Origin: Planktomarina sp.
GTDB taxonomy: Bacteria; Pseudomonadota; Alphaproteobacteria; Rhodobacterales; Rhodobacteraceae
Direction: 5' to 3'
Assembly: GCA_017856985.1 (NCBI GenBank)
Contig: JAFMEA010000010.1
Span: 1-52,988, forward strand
DNA length: 52,988 nucleotides
The notes under the pieces were generated by a model, which was not told where the DNA came from, did not search any database, and worked only from the letters and a program-made list of their open reading frames with translations. The position numbers were made by a program, and so were the translations under genes. Positions 1-9,988 of the stretch are shown here, in pieces (within the stretch, counting starts at the first letter, position 1; every line of letters begins with the position of its first letter).

Positions 1-32
1 ACGAAGCGCTCTACCAACTGAGCTAACGACCC
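1..32 (-). tRNA. tRNA 5' part, probably tRNA-Val (cut by window edge)
   Basis: Read on the minus strand, the first 32 bases form the acceptor 5' strand GGGTCGT, a D-arm with TAGCTCAGTTGGTAGAGC, and the first half of the anticodon stem, CTTCG. The anticodon lies outside the window. The GAGCGCTTCGT context is typical of bacterial tRNA-Val, so Val is the best guess; identity is an inference. It lies about 50 bases beyond the lon stop codon on the same strand. Confidence 0.75.
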
Positions 33-79
33 ACTGATTTGGATATAGATTGCGGACTAGGGGTGATGCAAGTAGTTTT

Positions 80-2485
80 TTAATGGGTTGTTGCGCTTGC
101 TTCCCCTAACTGCTTCGCATCAATCCTCGCTGCGGCTTCTTCTGCAGCTTCATCCCATAAAATTGGTTCTGGCTTTGATACCAAGGCATGTTCCAAGACT
201 TCAGAAACATGTTCTACCGGAATTATCTCCAGACCGTTCAAGACGCTCTCAGGCAGATCTATTAAGTCTTTTTCATTTTCTTTTGGAATTAAAACTTTTT
301 TAATCCCACCCCTTAAAGCCGCTAATAATTTTTCTTTTAATCCACCAATAGGTAATGCATTACCTCTAAGTGTAACCTCTCCAGTCATCGCCAGATCTTT
401 GTAAACCGGAATGCCTGTAAGGACCGACACAATTGAGGTTACCATTGCTAACCCAGCAGATGGACCATCCTTCGGTGTGGCACCTTCTGGAACGTGAACG
501 TGAATATCTATTTTATCAAATCGCGGCGGTTTAACTCCTATTTCTGGGGAAATGGATTTCACATATGAACTAGCTGCGTCTATACTTTCCTTCATCACAT
601 CACCTAAAGTCCCAGTAGTCTTCATTCTACCCTTACCCGGTAACCTCAATGCCTCTATATGTAGTAAATCTCCACCTGCGCTAGTGTATGCTAATCCAGT
701 AACTACACCCACTTGGTGGTCATCTTCCGCTAAGCCATAGCGGTATTTTTTAACACCAAGAAAGTCCTCCAAGTTATCAAGTGTAACCGCCACTGATGTT
801 TTTTCTTTTTTAACAATCGCAGTCACGCACTTTCTAGCTAGCTTACCTATTTCCCTTTCTAAACTTCGAACTCCAGCTTCCCGCGTGTAAGTCCGTATAA
901 TCTCTTTTAGCGCTTCAAAACCTAGTGAGAACTCTTTGGCCTTCAGACCATGATTTTTGATCTGCTTTGGAAGTAAATGACGATTAGCTATCTCAGCTTT
1001 TTCTTCCTCGGTATAACCAGCCAAAGGTATGATCTCCATTCTGTCAAGTAACGGCGCCGGCATATTATAACTGTTAGAAGTTGTTATAAACATTACATCA
1101 GACAGATCATATTCCACCTCAAGGTAGTGATCAGTAAACGTGGAATTTTGTTCAGGATCCAAAACCTCGAGCATCGCAGAAGCTGGGTCACCCCTAAAAT
1201 CCTGTCCCATTTTATCTATTTCATCCAACAATATTAGAGGGTTGCTTGTCTTTGCTTTTTTTAAAGCTTGAATGATCTTACCCGGCATAGAACCAATATA
1301 GGTTCGGCGATGTCCTCTTATTTCACTCTCATCACGTACACCGCCAAGCGAAATCCTTATAAATTCACGGCCGGTAGCCCGTGCAACGGATTTACCGAGA
1401 GATGTTTTTCCAACACCAGGGGGGCCAACCAAACACATTATTGGCCCTTTCAGCTTCCTCGAACGTTGCTGGACCGCAAGATACTCCACGATCCGCTCTT
1501 TAACTTTATCCAATCCATAATGGTCATCATCTAAAGTCTTTTTCGCTTTGTTAAGGTCCTTTTTTACTCTGCTTTTAATACCCCATGGGACAGACAACAA
1601 CCAGTCTAAATAGTTACGGACGACTGTAGCTTCTGCCGACATTGGAGACATGTTTTTTAACTTCTTAAATTCAGCCTCTGCTTTTTCTTTGGCCTCTTTA
1701 CTAAATTTTGTTGCCTCAATTTTAGTCTCAAGTTCAGCTAATTCACCCTCGCCCTCATCGCCATCTCCAAGTTCTTTTTGTATGGCCTTCATCTGCTCAT
1801 TTAAATAATATTCTCTTTGGGTTTTTTCCATTTGGGTTTTGACCCGAACTTTAATTTTTTTCTCAACTTTTAATACCGACATCTCACCTTGCATTAGGCC
1901 GTAAACTTTTTCCAGTCGTTCTGCCACATTAAGAGTTTCTAAGAGTTCTTGTTTTTGTTCGACCTCTACGCCCAGATGGCCTGAAGCCAGATCAGCTAAC
2001 TTCGACGGATTGCGCGTTTCGTTAATGGCTGTGAGAGCTTCTTCAGGCACATTCTTTTTTATTTTTGAATATTGCTCAAACTCCGACGAAACGGACCGCA
2101 CCAAAGCCTCCGTGGTGGGCTGATCGCCATCCACTTCCTCCATCAAAACTGCTTTTGCCTCGAAGAAGGACTCATTTGTCAGAAATTCGTTTATTTTTAC
2201 CCGTGCACGACCTTCCACAAGCACCTTCACAGTCCCATCAGGGAGTTTTAGCAACTGCAGTACGTTCGCCAAAACACCCACCCTGAAAATACCATCAGCA
2301 CTGGGATCATCTTCAGTTGGATCACACTGCGATGACAATAGAATATGTTTATCTTGATCCATGACTTGCTCTAGCGCGCGCACAGACTTATCCCGACCAA
2401 CGAATAGTGGAACAATCATGTGGGGGAAGACTACAATATCCCGCAATGGCAACACTGGGTAACTGTCAGCTAATTCTAAAGTCAT
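80..2485 (-). CDS. lon: ATP-dependent protease Lon
   Basis: Cytosolic AAA+ serine protease that degrades misfolded and regulatory proteins. The 801-residue length is usual for LonA. The N-terminal substrate-binding domain (about residues 8-200) starts with the characteristic PVLPLRDIVVFPHM, a coiled-coil linker follows, and then comes the AAA+ module with Walker A GPPGVGKT (about 354-361) and Walker B ILLDEIDKM. The C-terminal protease domain shows the catalytic dyad Ser676 in KDGPSAG and Lys719 in GGLKEKL, with the same 43-residue spacing as E. coli Ser679/Lys722. The start ATG is followed directly by the conserved N-terminus. In many alphaproteobacteria lon is followed by an HU gene; here only a tRNA follows within the window. 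Confidence 0.98.
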   Translation of the reverse strand: MTLELADSYPVLPLRDIVVFPHMIVPLFVGRDKSVRALEQVMDQDKHILLSSQCDPTEDDPSADGIFRVGVLANVLQLLKLPDGTVKVLVEGRARVKINEFLTNESFFEAKAVLMEEVDGDQPTTEALVRSVSSEFEQYSKIKKNVPEEALTAINETRNPSKLADLASGHLGVEVEQKQELLETLNVAERLEKVYGLMQGEMSVLKVEKKIKVRVKTQMEKTQREYYLNEQMKAIQKELGDGDEGEGELAELETKIEATKFSKEAKEKAEAEFKKLKNMSPMSAEATVVRNYLDWLLSVPWGIKSRVKKDLNKAKKTLDDDHYGLDKVKERIVEYLAVQQRSRKLKGPIMCLVGPPGVGKTSLGKSVARATGREFIRISLGGVRDESEIRGHRRTYIGSMPGKIIQALKKAKTSNPLILLDEIDKMGQDFRGDPASAMLEVLDPEQNSTFTDHYLEVEYDLSDVMFITTSNSYNMPAPLLDRMEIIPLAGYTEEEKAEIANRHLLPKQIKNHGLKAKEFSLGFEALKEIIRTYTREAGVRSLEREIGKLARKCVTAIVKKEKTSVAVTLDNLEDFLGVKKYRYGLAEDDHQVGVVTGLAYTSAGGDLLHIEALRLPGKGRMKTTGTLGDVMKESIDAASSYVKSISPEIGVKPPRFDKIDIHVHVPEGATPKDGPSAGLAMVTSIVSVLTGIPVYKDLAMTGEVTLRGNALPIGGLKEKLLAALRGGIKKVLIPKENEKDLIDLPESVLNGLEIIPVEHVSEVLEHALVSKPEPILWDEAAEEAAARIDAKQLGEASATTH

Positions 2486-2655
2486 AATCGATCCTTTTAG
2501 TAAATTATTCCAAGCAAACGTAAGGTTCGGGAGTTAAACATTTTGTCCTGATTGTTTATTTGGTGCGTAAACGAAGCTCTTTCAAGGTCAAAAACAGATT
2601 CAATTTTATTTTCACCAAAGGTTTCAAATTATATTCTAAAAATAATAGCATTGAG

Positions 2656-3786
2656 CTATAATGGATCAATATCTCCATTTACCCTTTGAGCGAAAAACTC
2701 TGAAACAAATTCTGAAAACTTATCCACGGCAATAGCGTGACGTATATTCTCCATAAGTTCCTGAAAATAGTGTAAGTTATGCCAGGTTAGTAGCATCGAA
2801 CTTATAATTTCTTGGCTCCGAAATACATGGTGTAAATAGGCACGGGAATAATTACTACATGCTGGACAATTACAATAATTATCCAATGGACGTGGATCAT
2901 TTTGATGGCGGGCATTTTTAATATTAACGACCCCATTTCGAGTAAATACTTGACCAGTGCGGCCCGATCTACTTGGAAGAACACAATCCATCATGTCGAC
3001 ACCGCGCAACACTGCGCCAACAATATCATCAGGCTTGCCAACCCCCATCAAATAGCGTGGCTTATCGACCGGCAGTTGATCTGGAGCAAAATCTAAAACT
3101 TTAAACATTGCACTTTGACCTTCCCCAACCGCCAAACCACCGATAGCGTAGCCATCAAAACCTATGCCACCGAGTTTCTCCGCACTTTCTTTACGCAGGT
3201 CCAACTCCAAACCGCCCTGTTGAATGCCAAATAGAGCTTTGCCGGGGTTAACACCAAAGGCCCGCTTCGATCGTTCAGCCCAACGCATAGACAAAAGCAT
3301 GCTGCGAGCGATATCATCTCGAGTTGCTGGAAGTGCCGGGCATTCGTCAAAACACATTAAAATGTCACTGTCCAAAAGCTTTTGAATTTCTATCGAGCGT
3401 TCTGGGGTTAGGTTATGCTTGGATCCATCGATATGAGACTTAAAAGTCACCCCCTCCTCACTCATGTTGCGTAAGTCAGCCAAACTCATCACTTGGAAAC
3501 CACCACTGTCAGTTAATATTGGGCGCTCCCAATTCATAAATTTATGTAGACCCCCAAGGCGGTCTATTCTTTCAGCTGTTGGCCGCAGCATCAGGTGGTA
3601 AGTATTGCATAGAAGTATGTCAGCGCCAGTCTCCCTCACGGACCCGGGTAGCATTGCTTTCACAGTCGCCGCCGTACCCACTGGCATAAATGCTGGCGTC
3701 CTAATTTTGCCTCGCGCAGTTGTTATAGTTCCAAGCCTCGCTTTGCCCGAAGTGGAGTTAAGTGTAAAAGAAAATTTTTCTGCCAT
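2656..3786 (-). CDS. tgt: queuine tRNA-ribosyltransferase
   Basis: Exchanges guanine 34 for preQ1 in the wobble position of GUN-anticodon tRNAs. The protein shows the substrate-site motif [10 protein letters not shown], the nucleophile Asp267 in [14 protein letters not shown] (E. coli Asp264), and the structural zinc site CNCPAC plus the His in YLHHVF. An upstream in-frame GTG at 3807 would add seven residues, but the ATG at 3786 gives [11 protein letters not shown], which fits the usual Tgt N-terminus better; neither start has a strong ribosome-binding site. It lies on the same strand as lon with a 170-base gap and is divergent from the sufT-like gene. Confidence 0.96.
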   Translation of the reverse strand: MAEKFSFTLNSTSGKARLGTITTARGKIRTPAFMPVGTAATVKAMLPGSVRETGADILLCNTYHLMLRPTAERIDRLGGLHKFMNWERPILTDSGGFQVMSLADLRNMSEEGVTFKSHIDGSKHNLTPERSIEIQKLLDSDILMCFDECPALPATRDDIARSMLLSMRWAERSKRAFGVNPGKALFGIQQGGLELDLRKESAEKLGGIGFDGYAIGGLAVGEGQSAMFKVLDFAPDQLPVDKPRYLMGVGKPDDIVGAVLRGVDMMDCVLPSRSGRTGQVFTRNGVVNIKNARHQNDPRPLDNYCNCPACSNYSRAYLHHVFRSQEIISSMLLTWHNLHYFQELMENIRHAIAVDKFSEFVSEFFAQRVNGDIDPL

Positions 3787-3977
3787 AACTACCAAATGCT
3801 TTAACACAAGATTGGGATCAAGCCTTCAAAACAATATTCTGAAATTAAAAAATAATCATCAGAAGTAAAATGTAACGGGAGGAACCGAATAATGCCAAAA
3901 AAGATATAAATTGAGGTCGCCCTTTACCCCGGGGGCTCCGCGGCATATATCTCATTCAAACAATTAAGGAACAAGCT

Positions 3978-4337
3978 ATGTCTGAAGACGCTCAACTCGA
4001 AGGTACCCCTTTGATAGCGCCCTCAAGTACAGAACACCCGCTCTATGAATCTATCGTAGAAAGTATCCGTTCGGTTTACGATCCAGAAATACCAGTCAAT
4101 ATTTTTGATTTAGGCTTAATATATACAGTAAATATTAATAACGAGTCTGAAGTACAAATCATAATGACCCTAACGGCACCAGGCTGTCCTGTCGCAGGTG
4201 AAATGCCTGGTTGGGTGGCAGAAGCAATAGAGCCCCTGCCAGGAGTAAAACACGTAGACGTTGAACTTATTTGGGAACCACCATGGGGCATGGATATGAT
4301 GTCAGATGAAGCGCGGCTGGAATTAGGTTTCATGTAA
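3978..4337 (+). CDS. sufT: SufT/MIP18-family (DUF59) Fe-S assembly protein
   Basis: Small cytosolic protein of 119 residues from the MIP18/DUF59 family, implicated in maturation of iron-sulfur proteins. It carries the family signatures DPEIPVNIFDLGLIY (about residues 35-49) and TLTAPGCPV with the conserved Cys, and ends in EPPWGMDMMSDEARLELGF, typical of the SufT branch that normally closes suf operons. The rest of a suf operon (sufB, C, D, S) is not next to it here; an A-type carrier gene follows 74 bases downstream on the same strand, so the two may form a small Fe-S unit. AAGGA precedes the ATG. Confidence 0.88.
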   Translation: MSEDAQLEGTPLIAPSSTEHPLYESIVESIRSVYDPEIPVNIFDLGLIYTVNINNESEVQIIMTLTAPGCPVAGEMPGWVAEAIEPLPGVKHVDVELIWEPPWGMDMMSDEARLELGFM

Positions 4338-4411
4338 TTAATTGAAATTCAGAATACTTCCGTTAAACTACTTATGGAATTAAATTTCTCGCATATTTAA
4401 TAGGATCTTAA

Positions 4412-4777
4412 ATGTTTGGCATTCCTGGAAAACCGGCCGTCACACTGACAGAAGCTGCAGCAAATCAAATAAAAAAGCTAATGAAAAAAAATGCTCATGA
4501 AGGCTTAAGAATTGGCGTAAAAAAAGGTGGCTGTGCGGGTATGGAATATACAATGGAATTTGTAGACGTTACAACATCACACGATGAAGTAGTTGAAAGT
4601 GAGGGGGCAGTTATATTAATCGCTCCGATGGCACAAATGTTTTTGTTTGGGACAGAAATTGATTATGAAACAAGCGTATTAGAGGCAGGCTTTAAATTCA
4701 AAAACCCAAATGTTGTTGACGCCTGTGGATGTGGGGAAAGTATTAAATTTGATGAATCCCTTTCAGCTGAGATATAG
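4412..4777 (+). CDS. sufA: A-type iron-sulfur cluster carrier (SufA/IscA family)
   Basis: Protein of 121 residues that binds and transfers Fe-S clusters to apo-proteins. The three family cysteines are present: Cys41 in KKGGCAGM and Cys105/Cys107 in DACGCGES. GTEIDYETS and AGFKFKNPNV are further family signatures. Its position after the SufT-like gene favours a SufA rather than ErpA assignment, but sequence alone does not separate SufA, IscA and ErpA safely. AGGA lies a few bases before the ATG. Confidence 0.9.
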   Translation: MFGIPGKPAVTLTEAAANQIKKLMKKNAHEGLRIGVKKGGCAGMEYTMEFVDVTTSHDEVVESEGAVILIAPMAQMFLFGTEIDYETSVLEAGFKFKNPNVVDACGCGESIKFDESLSAEI

Positions 4778-4967
4778 CTTTTAAATTACGTTACCTTCTA
4801 ATTAAAACATAGCGTTGAGTAGCCATTATTAGAGCATATTATTAAAATCTAAGCTTAACTTACAACATTTCGAACAAAAAAAGTTGACGCAATGTTGGAT
4901 TTATTCAACCGTAGAAAAGAGTGCCAAGTTTTCGGGTTATTAAAAACATACAACCAGAGGGGTTTTA

Positions 4968-5699
4968 ATGCCTACAAAAATAGCTGCAGGAAATTGGAAA
5001 ATGAATGGTCAGCAAACTGACATTTCAGAACTACAATTGATATCAAAAGCTGCAGACCAGCTGGATTGTAGAACGATCATTTGTCCTCCAACAACACTTC
5101 TAGGAAATGCCACTAAGTTCTGTAATGAAATTTTTATTGGGGGTCAGGATTGTCACCCTAAGCCAAGCGGTGCTTATACAGGCGATATATCAGCAAATAT
5201 GTTAGCAGATATGGGAGCAAGTTATGTAATTGTTGGCCATTCTGAGAGACGCACCTATCATGGCGAAAATTCAACGATAGTAAAGGCAAAAGCTGAGGCC
5301 GCAATTGCCGCAGATTTAAAACCGATTATATGCGTAGGGGAAAAACTGCAACAGCGCGAGAGCGGGGACGCAATTGAGGCAGTGAGTTTACAGATCAAAG
5401 GCTCCATACCAACAAATTCTGAAATCATACTAGCGTATGAGCCAATCTGGGCGATTGGAACTGGCGTCATTCCATCATTCAAAGAAATTTGCCAAATGCA
5501 CGATGCAATTAGAGCATTACTAACTAAAAACTATGGATCCAGTGGACAAAAAATTTCAATATTATATGGCGGTTCGGTAAAACCCAGCAATGCTGCAGAA
5601 ATTTTCAGCGCGACAAATGTCAACGGGGCACTGGTCGGAGGCGCAAGTTTAAAATCAGCTGACTTTATTCCAATCATGCGAGCATTAGCTAAAAGTTAG
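4968..5699 (+). CDS. tpiA: triosephosphate isomerase
   Basis: Interconverts dihydroxyacetone phosphate and glyceraldehyde 3-phosphate. A single TIM barrel of 243 residues with the complete catalytic set: Asn and Lys in AAGNWKMN (residues 7-14), His91 in VGHSERR and Glu158 in YEPIWAIGTG, plus the phosphate-binding YGGSV and VGGASL loops. The start is supported by CAGAGGGG just upstream. Its stop codon overlaps the stop of the convergent permease gene by four bases. It is slightly short for the family (about 250) but complete. Confidence 0.97.
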   Translation: MPTKIAAGNWKMNGQQTDISELQLISKAADQLDCRTIICPPTTLLGNATKFCNEIFIGGQDCHPKPSGAYTGDISANMLADMGASYVIVGHSERRTYHGENSTIVKAKAEAAIAADLKPIICVGEKLQQRESGDAIEAVSLQIKGSIPTNSEIILAYEPIWAIGTGVIPSFKEICQMHDAIRALLTKNYGSSGQKISILYGGSVKPSNAAEIFSATNVNGALVGGASLKSADFIPIMRALAKS

Positions 5700-7588
5700 A
5701 ATATTAAGTTCATAACAAACATTGAAACAATTAAAAACAAAACTGTCATAATAGAACCACATCGGACAAAATCTGTTACTCGATATCCACCCGGACCCAT
5801 TATTAGTGCATTTACTTGGTGGGTCGGAATCAAGAAGGAGTTCGACGTAGAGATCGCTACAGTGAGGGCAAATACTGCAGGATTAGCACCAGCAGCTACA
5901 GCGATTGAAACAGCAAGTGGAACCAGCAAAACTGTGGCACCTACATTTGACATAATTAGCGTAAAAATAGTAGCCATGATGGCTACCCCAATTTGTAGTC
6001 CCCAAACAGGCCAGCCATCCAACAAACTAAGAATCTGCTGGGCAATCCAACCGGCCGTCCCAGTAGCCTGCACAGCAATCCCAAGTGGGATCAAGCTAGC
6101 CAAAAGAAATACAGTATTCCAGCCGACCGACCCGTAGGCTTCATCCACTGACAGAACACGGGTTACAACCATACCGACAGCGCCAGTCAACAAACAAAGA
6201 GATAAGCGAATATCAGTCGTGAGGATCATCACTATAGCTATTGAAAAGAATGCTAAAGCCCAACCAACTTTTTGAGGTCGAACCTCTTCCCTTGGATACT
6301 CAGAAGTAACAATTACATAATCACGGTTGTTACTAAGACGCGTTAAAGATTCCCATGTTGTGTGAACAATCAACGTATCACCAGCAAATAAGGGTATATC
6401 AGTTAAACGAGTGGCCGAATGTTCTGGAGTTTCGACATGGCTCAAAGTTTCTGTACTACGGTGAATTCCTAAAAGTGAAAGACCGTGTGTTGCCCGGTAT
6501 CTTATTTCTCCTGGTGTTTTGCCAATTACTGGTGATCCGGGAGGTATTACAAGTTCAGCAACCCCAGCATGTGTTGCGGCAAACTCATCTGAAAAGTTTT
6601 GAAGTTTTGGCAGTAGTTCAAGTCCGAAGTCTACGGCAAACTCTTCGACCACCCTGCGCAATCCCAAAATTGCCAACCTACATGGAGCTTCAATTTGAGT
6701 TGTCGCCAGAGGCGCGACCACGCGCTTTCCACGATAGTCCGTACCAATGATGTAAATGTGATGCGCATCCATTAAATCAGCAAGAGAATGGCCAATCAAG
6801 ATATTTCCTTCAGGAACTTTGACTTCAAAAATATCCACCTGTAGCCCATAGGTATTTTTTACGTATTCACGCATTGATTGCCCAGAAGCACCCTCGTCAT
6901 TACTTTTTCCAGAAGGTAAGACCCACCTTCCAAGAATGATAAAGTAAAGTATCCCAGTAATAACAAGACAAATACCAATGGGAGTAACATCAAATAAACC
7001 AAACGGCTGCATCTGTTGGTTGGGAGGTAATCCTGCGTTGGCGACCCCCATAAGGTCATTCAACAAAATCAGCGGGGACGAGCCCACCATCGTAATGGTA
7101 CCCCCCAAGATAGCACAAAACCCCATAGGCATTAACAAGCGCGACAGCGATATTTCTGTTCTTACTGATATTCGACTAGCAACTGGTAAAAAAAGTGCTG
7201 CGGCTCCAACATTTTGCATAAAGGACGAAATCACGCCAACCGAACCTGACATAATGGGGATAATTCGACGCTCTGTACTACCCCCAATTTTTAAAATGTA
7301 TCCTGCCACTTTTGACATCAATCCAGTTTTATCAAGGCCGGCACCTATGATCATTACCGCTATAATCGAAATCACTGCGTTGGATGCAAAACCATCAAAC
7401 AATGTTGAAGGATCTGCTAGATTATGCAAACCCGGCAATTGGCTCAAAAGACCCAAAGTGACCATTGCAAGGATGGCGGTAAGATCTATGCGAAAAGCTT
7501 CAGTAACAAAAAGAAAAACTGTGACCCCAAGGACTGCCAAAACAACTACCATTTCTGTAGTGAGCAATATTGGATCCATAGTAGTCAT
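5696..7588 (-). CDS. SLC13/DASS-family permease with cytoplasmic TrkA-C (RCK-C) region
   Basis: Inner-membrane ion-coupled transporter of 630 residues. About five to six hydrophobic segments (residues 10-230) precede a soluble insert (about 245-430) with two TrkA-C-like units (for example FEVKVPEGNILIGHSLADL and ELVIPPGSPVIGKTPGEIR), and hydrophobic segments follow to the C-terminus. The second half contains SNSFLIPTHQVNALIMGPGGY, typical of DASS/sulfate-citrate-type permeases. The substrate (sulfate, dicarboxylate or another anion) cannot be read from the sequence. It is convergent with tpiA and divergent from the P450 gene, so it is probably transcribed alone. Confidence 0.88.
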   Translation of the reverse strand: MTTMDPILLTTEMVVVLAVLGVTVFLFVTEAFRIDLTAILAMVTLGLLSQLPGLHNLADPSTLFDGFASNAVISIIAVMIIGAGLDKTGLMSKVAGYILKIGGSTERRIIPIMSGSVGVISSFMQNVGAAALFLPVASRISVRTEISLSRLLMPMGFCAILGGTITMVGSSPLILLNDLMGVANAGLPPNQQMQPFGLFDVTPIGICLVITGILYFIILGRWVLPSGKSNDEGASGQSMREYVKNTYGLQVDIFEVKVPEGNILIGHSLADLMDAHHIYIIGTDYRGKRVVAPLATTQIEAPCRLAILGLRRVVEEFAVDFGLELLPKLQNFSDEFAATHAGVAELVIPPGSPVIGKTPGEIRYRATHGLSLLGIHRSTETLSHVETPEHSATRLTDIPLFAGDTLIVHTTWESLTRLSNNRDYVIVTSEYPREEVRPQKVGWALAFFSIAIVMILTTDIRLSLCLLTGAVGMVVTRVLSVDEAYGSVGWNTVFLLASLIPLGIAVQATGTAGWIAQQILSLLDGWPVWGLQIGVAIMATIFTLIMSNVGATVLLVPLAVSIAVAAGANPAVFALTVAISTSNSFLIPTHQVNALIMGPGGYRVTDFVRCGSIMTVLFLIVSMFVMNLIF

Positions 7589-7865
7589 CCTTATAATTCT
7601 ACGACTAAAAAGTACGACGAGAGTTCCACGTCACTTTCAGCTCAAGGGCGTTATTTAGCTTCCCAATCGGTCAATATGATTGAGCTTTAGGTTACAATAA
7701 AAATATAGGCAATATATGTTATGGCAAGCAATGGTGCATGGGCGCTGCAAACAAAACATTAAAATAGTGCCACGTTAAGGCATAAAGATACAGTGCCGGT
7801 TCATTACTAATATAATGTTTTCACTTCCAACTTGCTTCGCAAAACAGTTCAGGCGATATGGTCTC
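7589..7865. promoter_or_regulatory. divergent intergenic region, permease / P450
   Basis: A 277-base stretch between two divergent genes, which must hold both promoters. I see no convincing -35/-10 pair, no clear palindrome and no small gene. An in-frame extension of the P450 upstream to 7815 exists but has no ribosome-binding site. Confidence 0.4.
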
Positions 7866-9023
7866 ATGGAAAGTTTTAACCAATCGCCCTTTGACCAAAC
7901 GTTTGTTCAAAACCCTTACCCAGCCTACGAAATCGCTCGTAAATTAGGTGACGTAGTTTGGTGGGAAGACTATGAAATGCCGGCAGCGGTAAGTCACCGC
8001 GCAGTGCGAATGATTTTAAGCAACCGCAATTTAGGAACTGAGCCACCCAGTCCAGCACAGTGCCCAATACATTTAACAGAATGGCAGGCTAATGAATCTC
8101 ACTCAATGCTTGCACTCGAGCCACCCAGACACAAACGTCTGCGGGGATTAGTGCTGCGGGCATTTACAGCCAAGACTGTTGCCTCTACTTCAGACGAGAT
8201 CAGAGCCACTTGCCACCGATTGATAGACGGATTTCCAGATAAGCCATTTGATTTTCTTAATTATTTCGCACGCCCTCTACCAGTGCGCGTAATAGCTAGT
8301 CTACTAGGCGTACCCACTGAAAAATGTGATGACCTCTTACGTTGGTCAAACGCAATGGTCGCTATGTATCAATCAAAGCGCAGTCATGAAATTGAGTTAG
8401 CAGCCAATCTAGCCACTATTGAGTTTACCGAATTTCTAGAAAGCTACATAACGCATCGGCGTAAAAACCCTCGCCCTGACCTATTGTCAGATTTAATCGC
8501 CGCTGAAGAATTAGGAGAAAAGCTGACTGGAGCTGAGCTGATTTCAACATGCATTTTACTATTGAATGCGGGGCATGAAGCTACCGTCCATACACTTGGC
8601 AACGCATTAAATACGCTGTTACCAACAAATTTTAGATCAGTAACATCCGAATTGATTGAAGAGGTTTTACGCTATGATCCACCGCTTCATGTCTTCACTC
8701 GTTTTGCTTATGAAGATATCGACTGCTTTGGTTATAAAATAGAGAAAGGCCAAGAGGTAGCTTGTGTATTGGCATCAGCGAACCGGGATCCAGCTTTTTT
8801 GGAAAATCCTAATAAATTTGATCCTTTTCGTAAACCTGGTCAACATCAGTCATTTGGAGCTGGCATTCACTTTTGTGTCGGCGCGCCATTGGCTCGATTG
8901 GAAATCAATTTGGGCCTAGCTACCCTTTTTGAACGCCTACCTAATCTACAAATAAATTCACCCGCAGAATACGGAGACACGTATCATTTCCATGGCCTAA
9001 AGGCTTTAATGCTGAAATATTAA
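7866..9023 (+). CDS. cytochrome P450
   Basis: Soluble bacterial-type P450 monooxygenase of 385 residues. The three diagnostic elements are present: an I-helix oxygen-activation motif (LLNAGHEAT), the K-helix ExxR (EEVLRYDPP), and the heme loop FGAGIHFCVGAPLA with the thiolate ligand Cys337. No membrane anchor is visible. The ATG at 7866 is preferred because AGGCG lies 10 bases upstream; an earlier in-frame ATG at 7815 lacks a Shine-Dalgarno sequence. A ferredoxin-NADP reductase gene follows 149 bases downstream and could supply electrons, but no dedicated ferredoxin is encoded nearby. The substrate is unknown. Confidence 0.94.
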   Translation: MESFNQSPFDQTFVQNPYPAYEIARKLGDVVWWEDYEMPAAVSHRAVRMILSNRNLGTEPPSPAQCPIHLTEWQANESHSMLALEPPRHKRLRGLVLRAFTAKTVASTSDEIRATCHRLIDGFPDKPFDFLNYFARPLPVRVIASLLGVPTEKCDDLLRWSNAMVAMYQSKRSHEIELAANLATIEFTEFLESYITHRRKNPRPDLLSDLIAAEELGEKLTGAELISTCILLLNAGHEATVHTLGNALNTLLPTNFRSVTSELIEEVLRYDPPLHVFTRFAYEDIDCFGYKIEKGQEVACVLASANRDPAFLENPNKFDPFRKPGQHQSFGAGIHFCVGAPLARLEINLGLATLFERLPNLQINSPAEYGDTYHFHGLKALMLKY

Positions 9024-9172
9024 TATTATAGAGTTAGGCCTCTGTTAAAAATTTTCTATAATAAGTAATTTATTTTTGATTGCAGAATAATCACTATTAT
9101 TTTCTGGCAATTGAACTTTTAGTATTCAAAGCGTAAACGCCCCTAGAAACCAATAAGACCGAGCTCAGCACC

Positions 9173-9988
9173 GTGCCCCAAGACACATCCCAATCGCAGC
9201 TATTGCCCGACGCACAGACCGTGACAGAAGTCCAACATTACAGTGACAGTTTGTTTCGGTTTCGTGTCACGCGACCGGCGTCGTTGCGCTTCAGATCTGG
9301 TGAATTTGTAATGATCGGCTTGATGGGTGACCCAAATCCAGAGACTGGCAAAATAAAGCCACTTCTGCGAGCATATTCGATCGCGTCCCCATCTTGGGAC
9401 GAGACCCTGCAGTTTTACTCTATCAAAGTTGAAAATGGACCACTTACAAGTAAACTACAACATATCAAGCCTAATGATCAGGTAATTTTACGTCCAAAGC
9501 CTGTCGGAACTTTAGTACATGACGCCCTGACAACTGCAAAACGAATTTGGTTTTTTTCCACGGGAACAGGTATTGCACCATTTGCGTCACTGCTTCGTGA
9601 ACCCGAAACATACGAGCGATTTGAAAAGGTTGTGCTCACCCACACCTGCAGAGATTTGGCAGACTTGAAATTTGGTGAAGAATTGATCCATGCAACTAAA
9701 AATGATATTTTGGTCGGCGAACAAGCGCAGGAAAAGTTACATTATTATCCCACTACAACCCGGGAAAAATCTAATAAGATGGGTAGAGTCACAACTTTGT
9801 TAGAGGATGGAACACTGTTTAAAGAACTCGGCGTTACTAATTTTAACTCAATTAATGACCGCGCAATGGTTTGTGGTTCTATGGGACTTAACACCGATAT
9901 AAAAAGAATTTTGGAGAAATATGGTTTAAAAGAGGGTGCTAACTCGGACCCCGGTGATTACGTCGTCGAAAAAGCTTTTGTGGGTTAG
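9173..9988 (+). CDS. fpr: ferredoxin-NADP(+) reductase
   Basis: FAD enzyme that shuttles electrons between NADPH and ferredoxin or flavodoxin. At 271 residues it matches alphaproteobacterial FPRs. It shows the FAD-binding RAYSIASP (about residues 63-70), the nicotinamide-domain STGTGIAPFASLLR, the VCGSMG loop, and the C-terminal VVEKAFVG tail typical of the alphaproteobacterial group. The start is a GTG with only a weak GAG upstream, so the first few residues are uncertain. It may serve housekeeping or oxidative-stress functions; pairing with the upstream P450 is an inference from position only. Confidence 0.92.
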   Translation: MPQDTSQSQLLPDAQTVTEVQHYSDSLFRFRVTRPASLRFRSGEFVMIGLMGDPNPETGKIKPLLRAYSIASPSWDETLQFYSIKVENGPLTSKLQHIKPNDQVILRPKPVGTLVHDALTTAKRIWFFSTGTGIAPFASLLREPETYERFEKVVLTHTCRDLADLKFGEELIHATKNDILVGEQAQEKLHYYPTTTREKSNKMGRVTTLLEDGTLFKELGVTNFNSINDRAMVCGSMGLNTDIKRILEKYGLKEGANSDPGDYVVEKAFVG

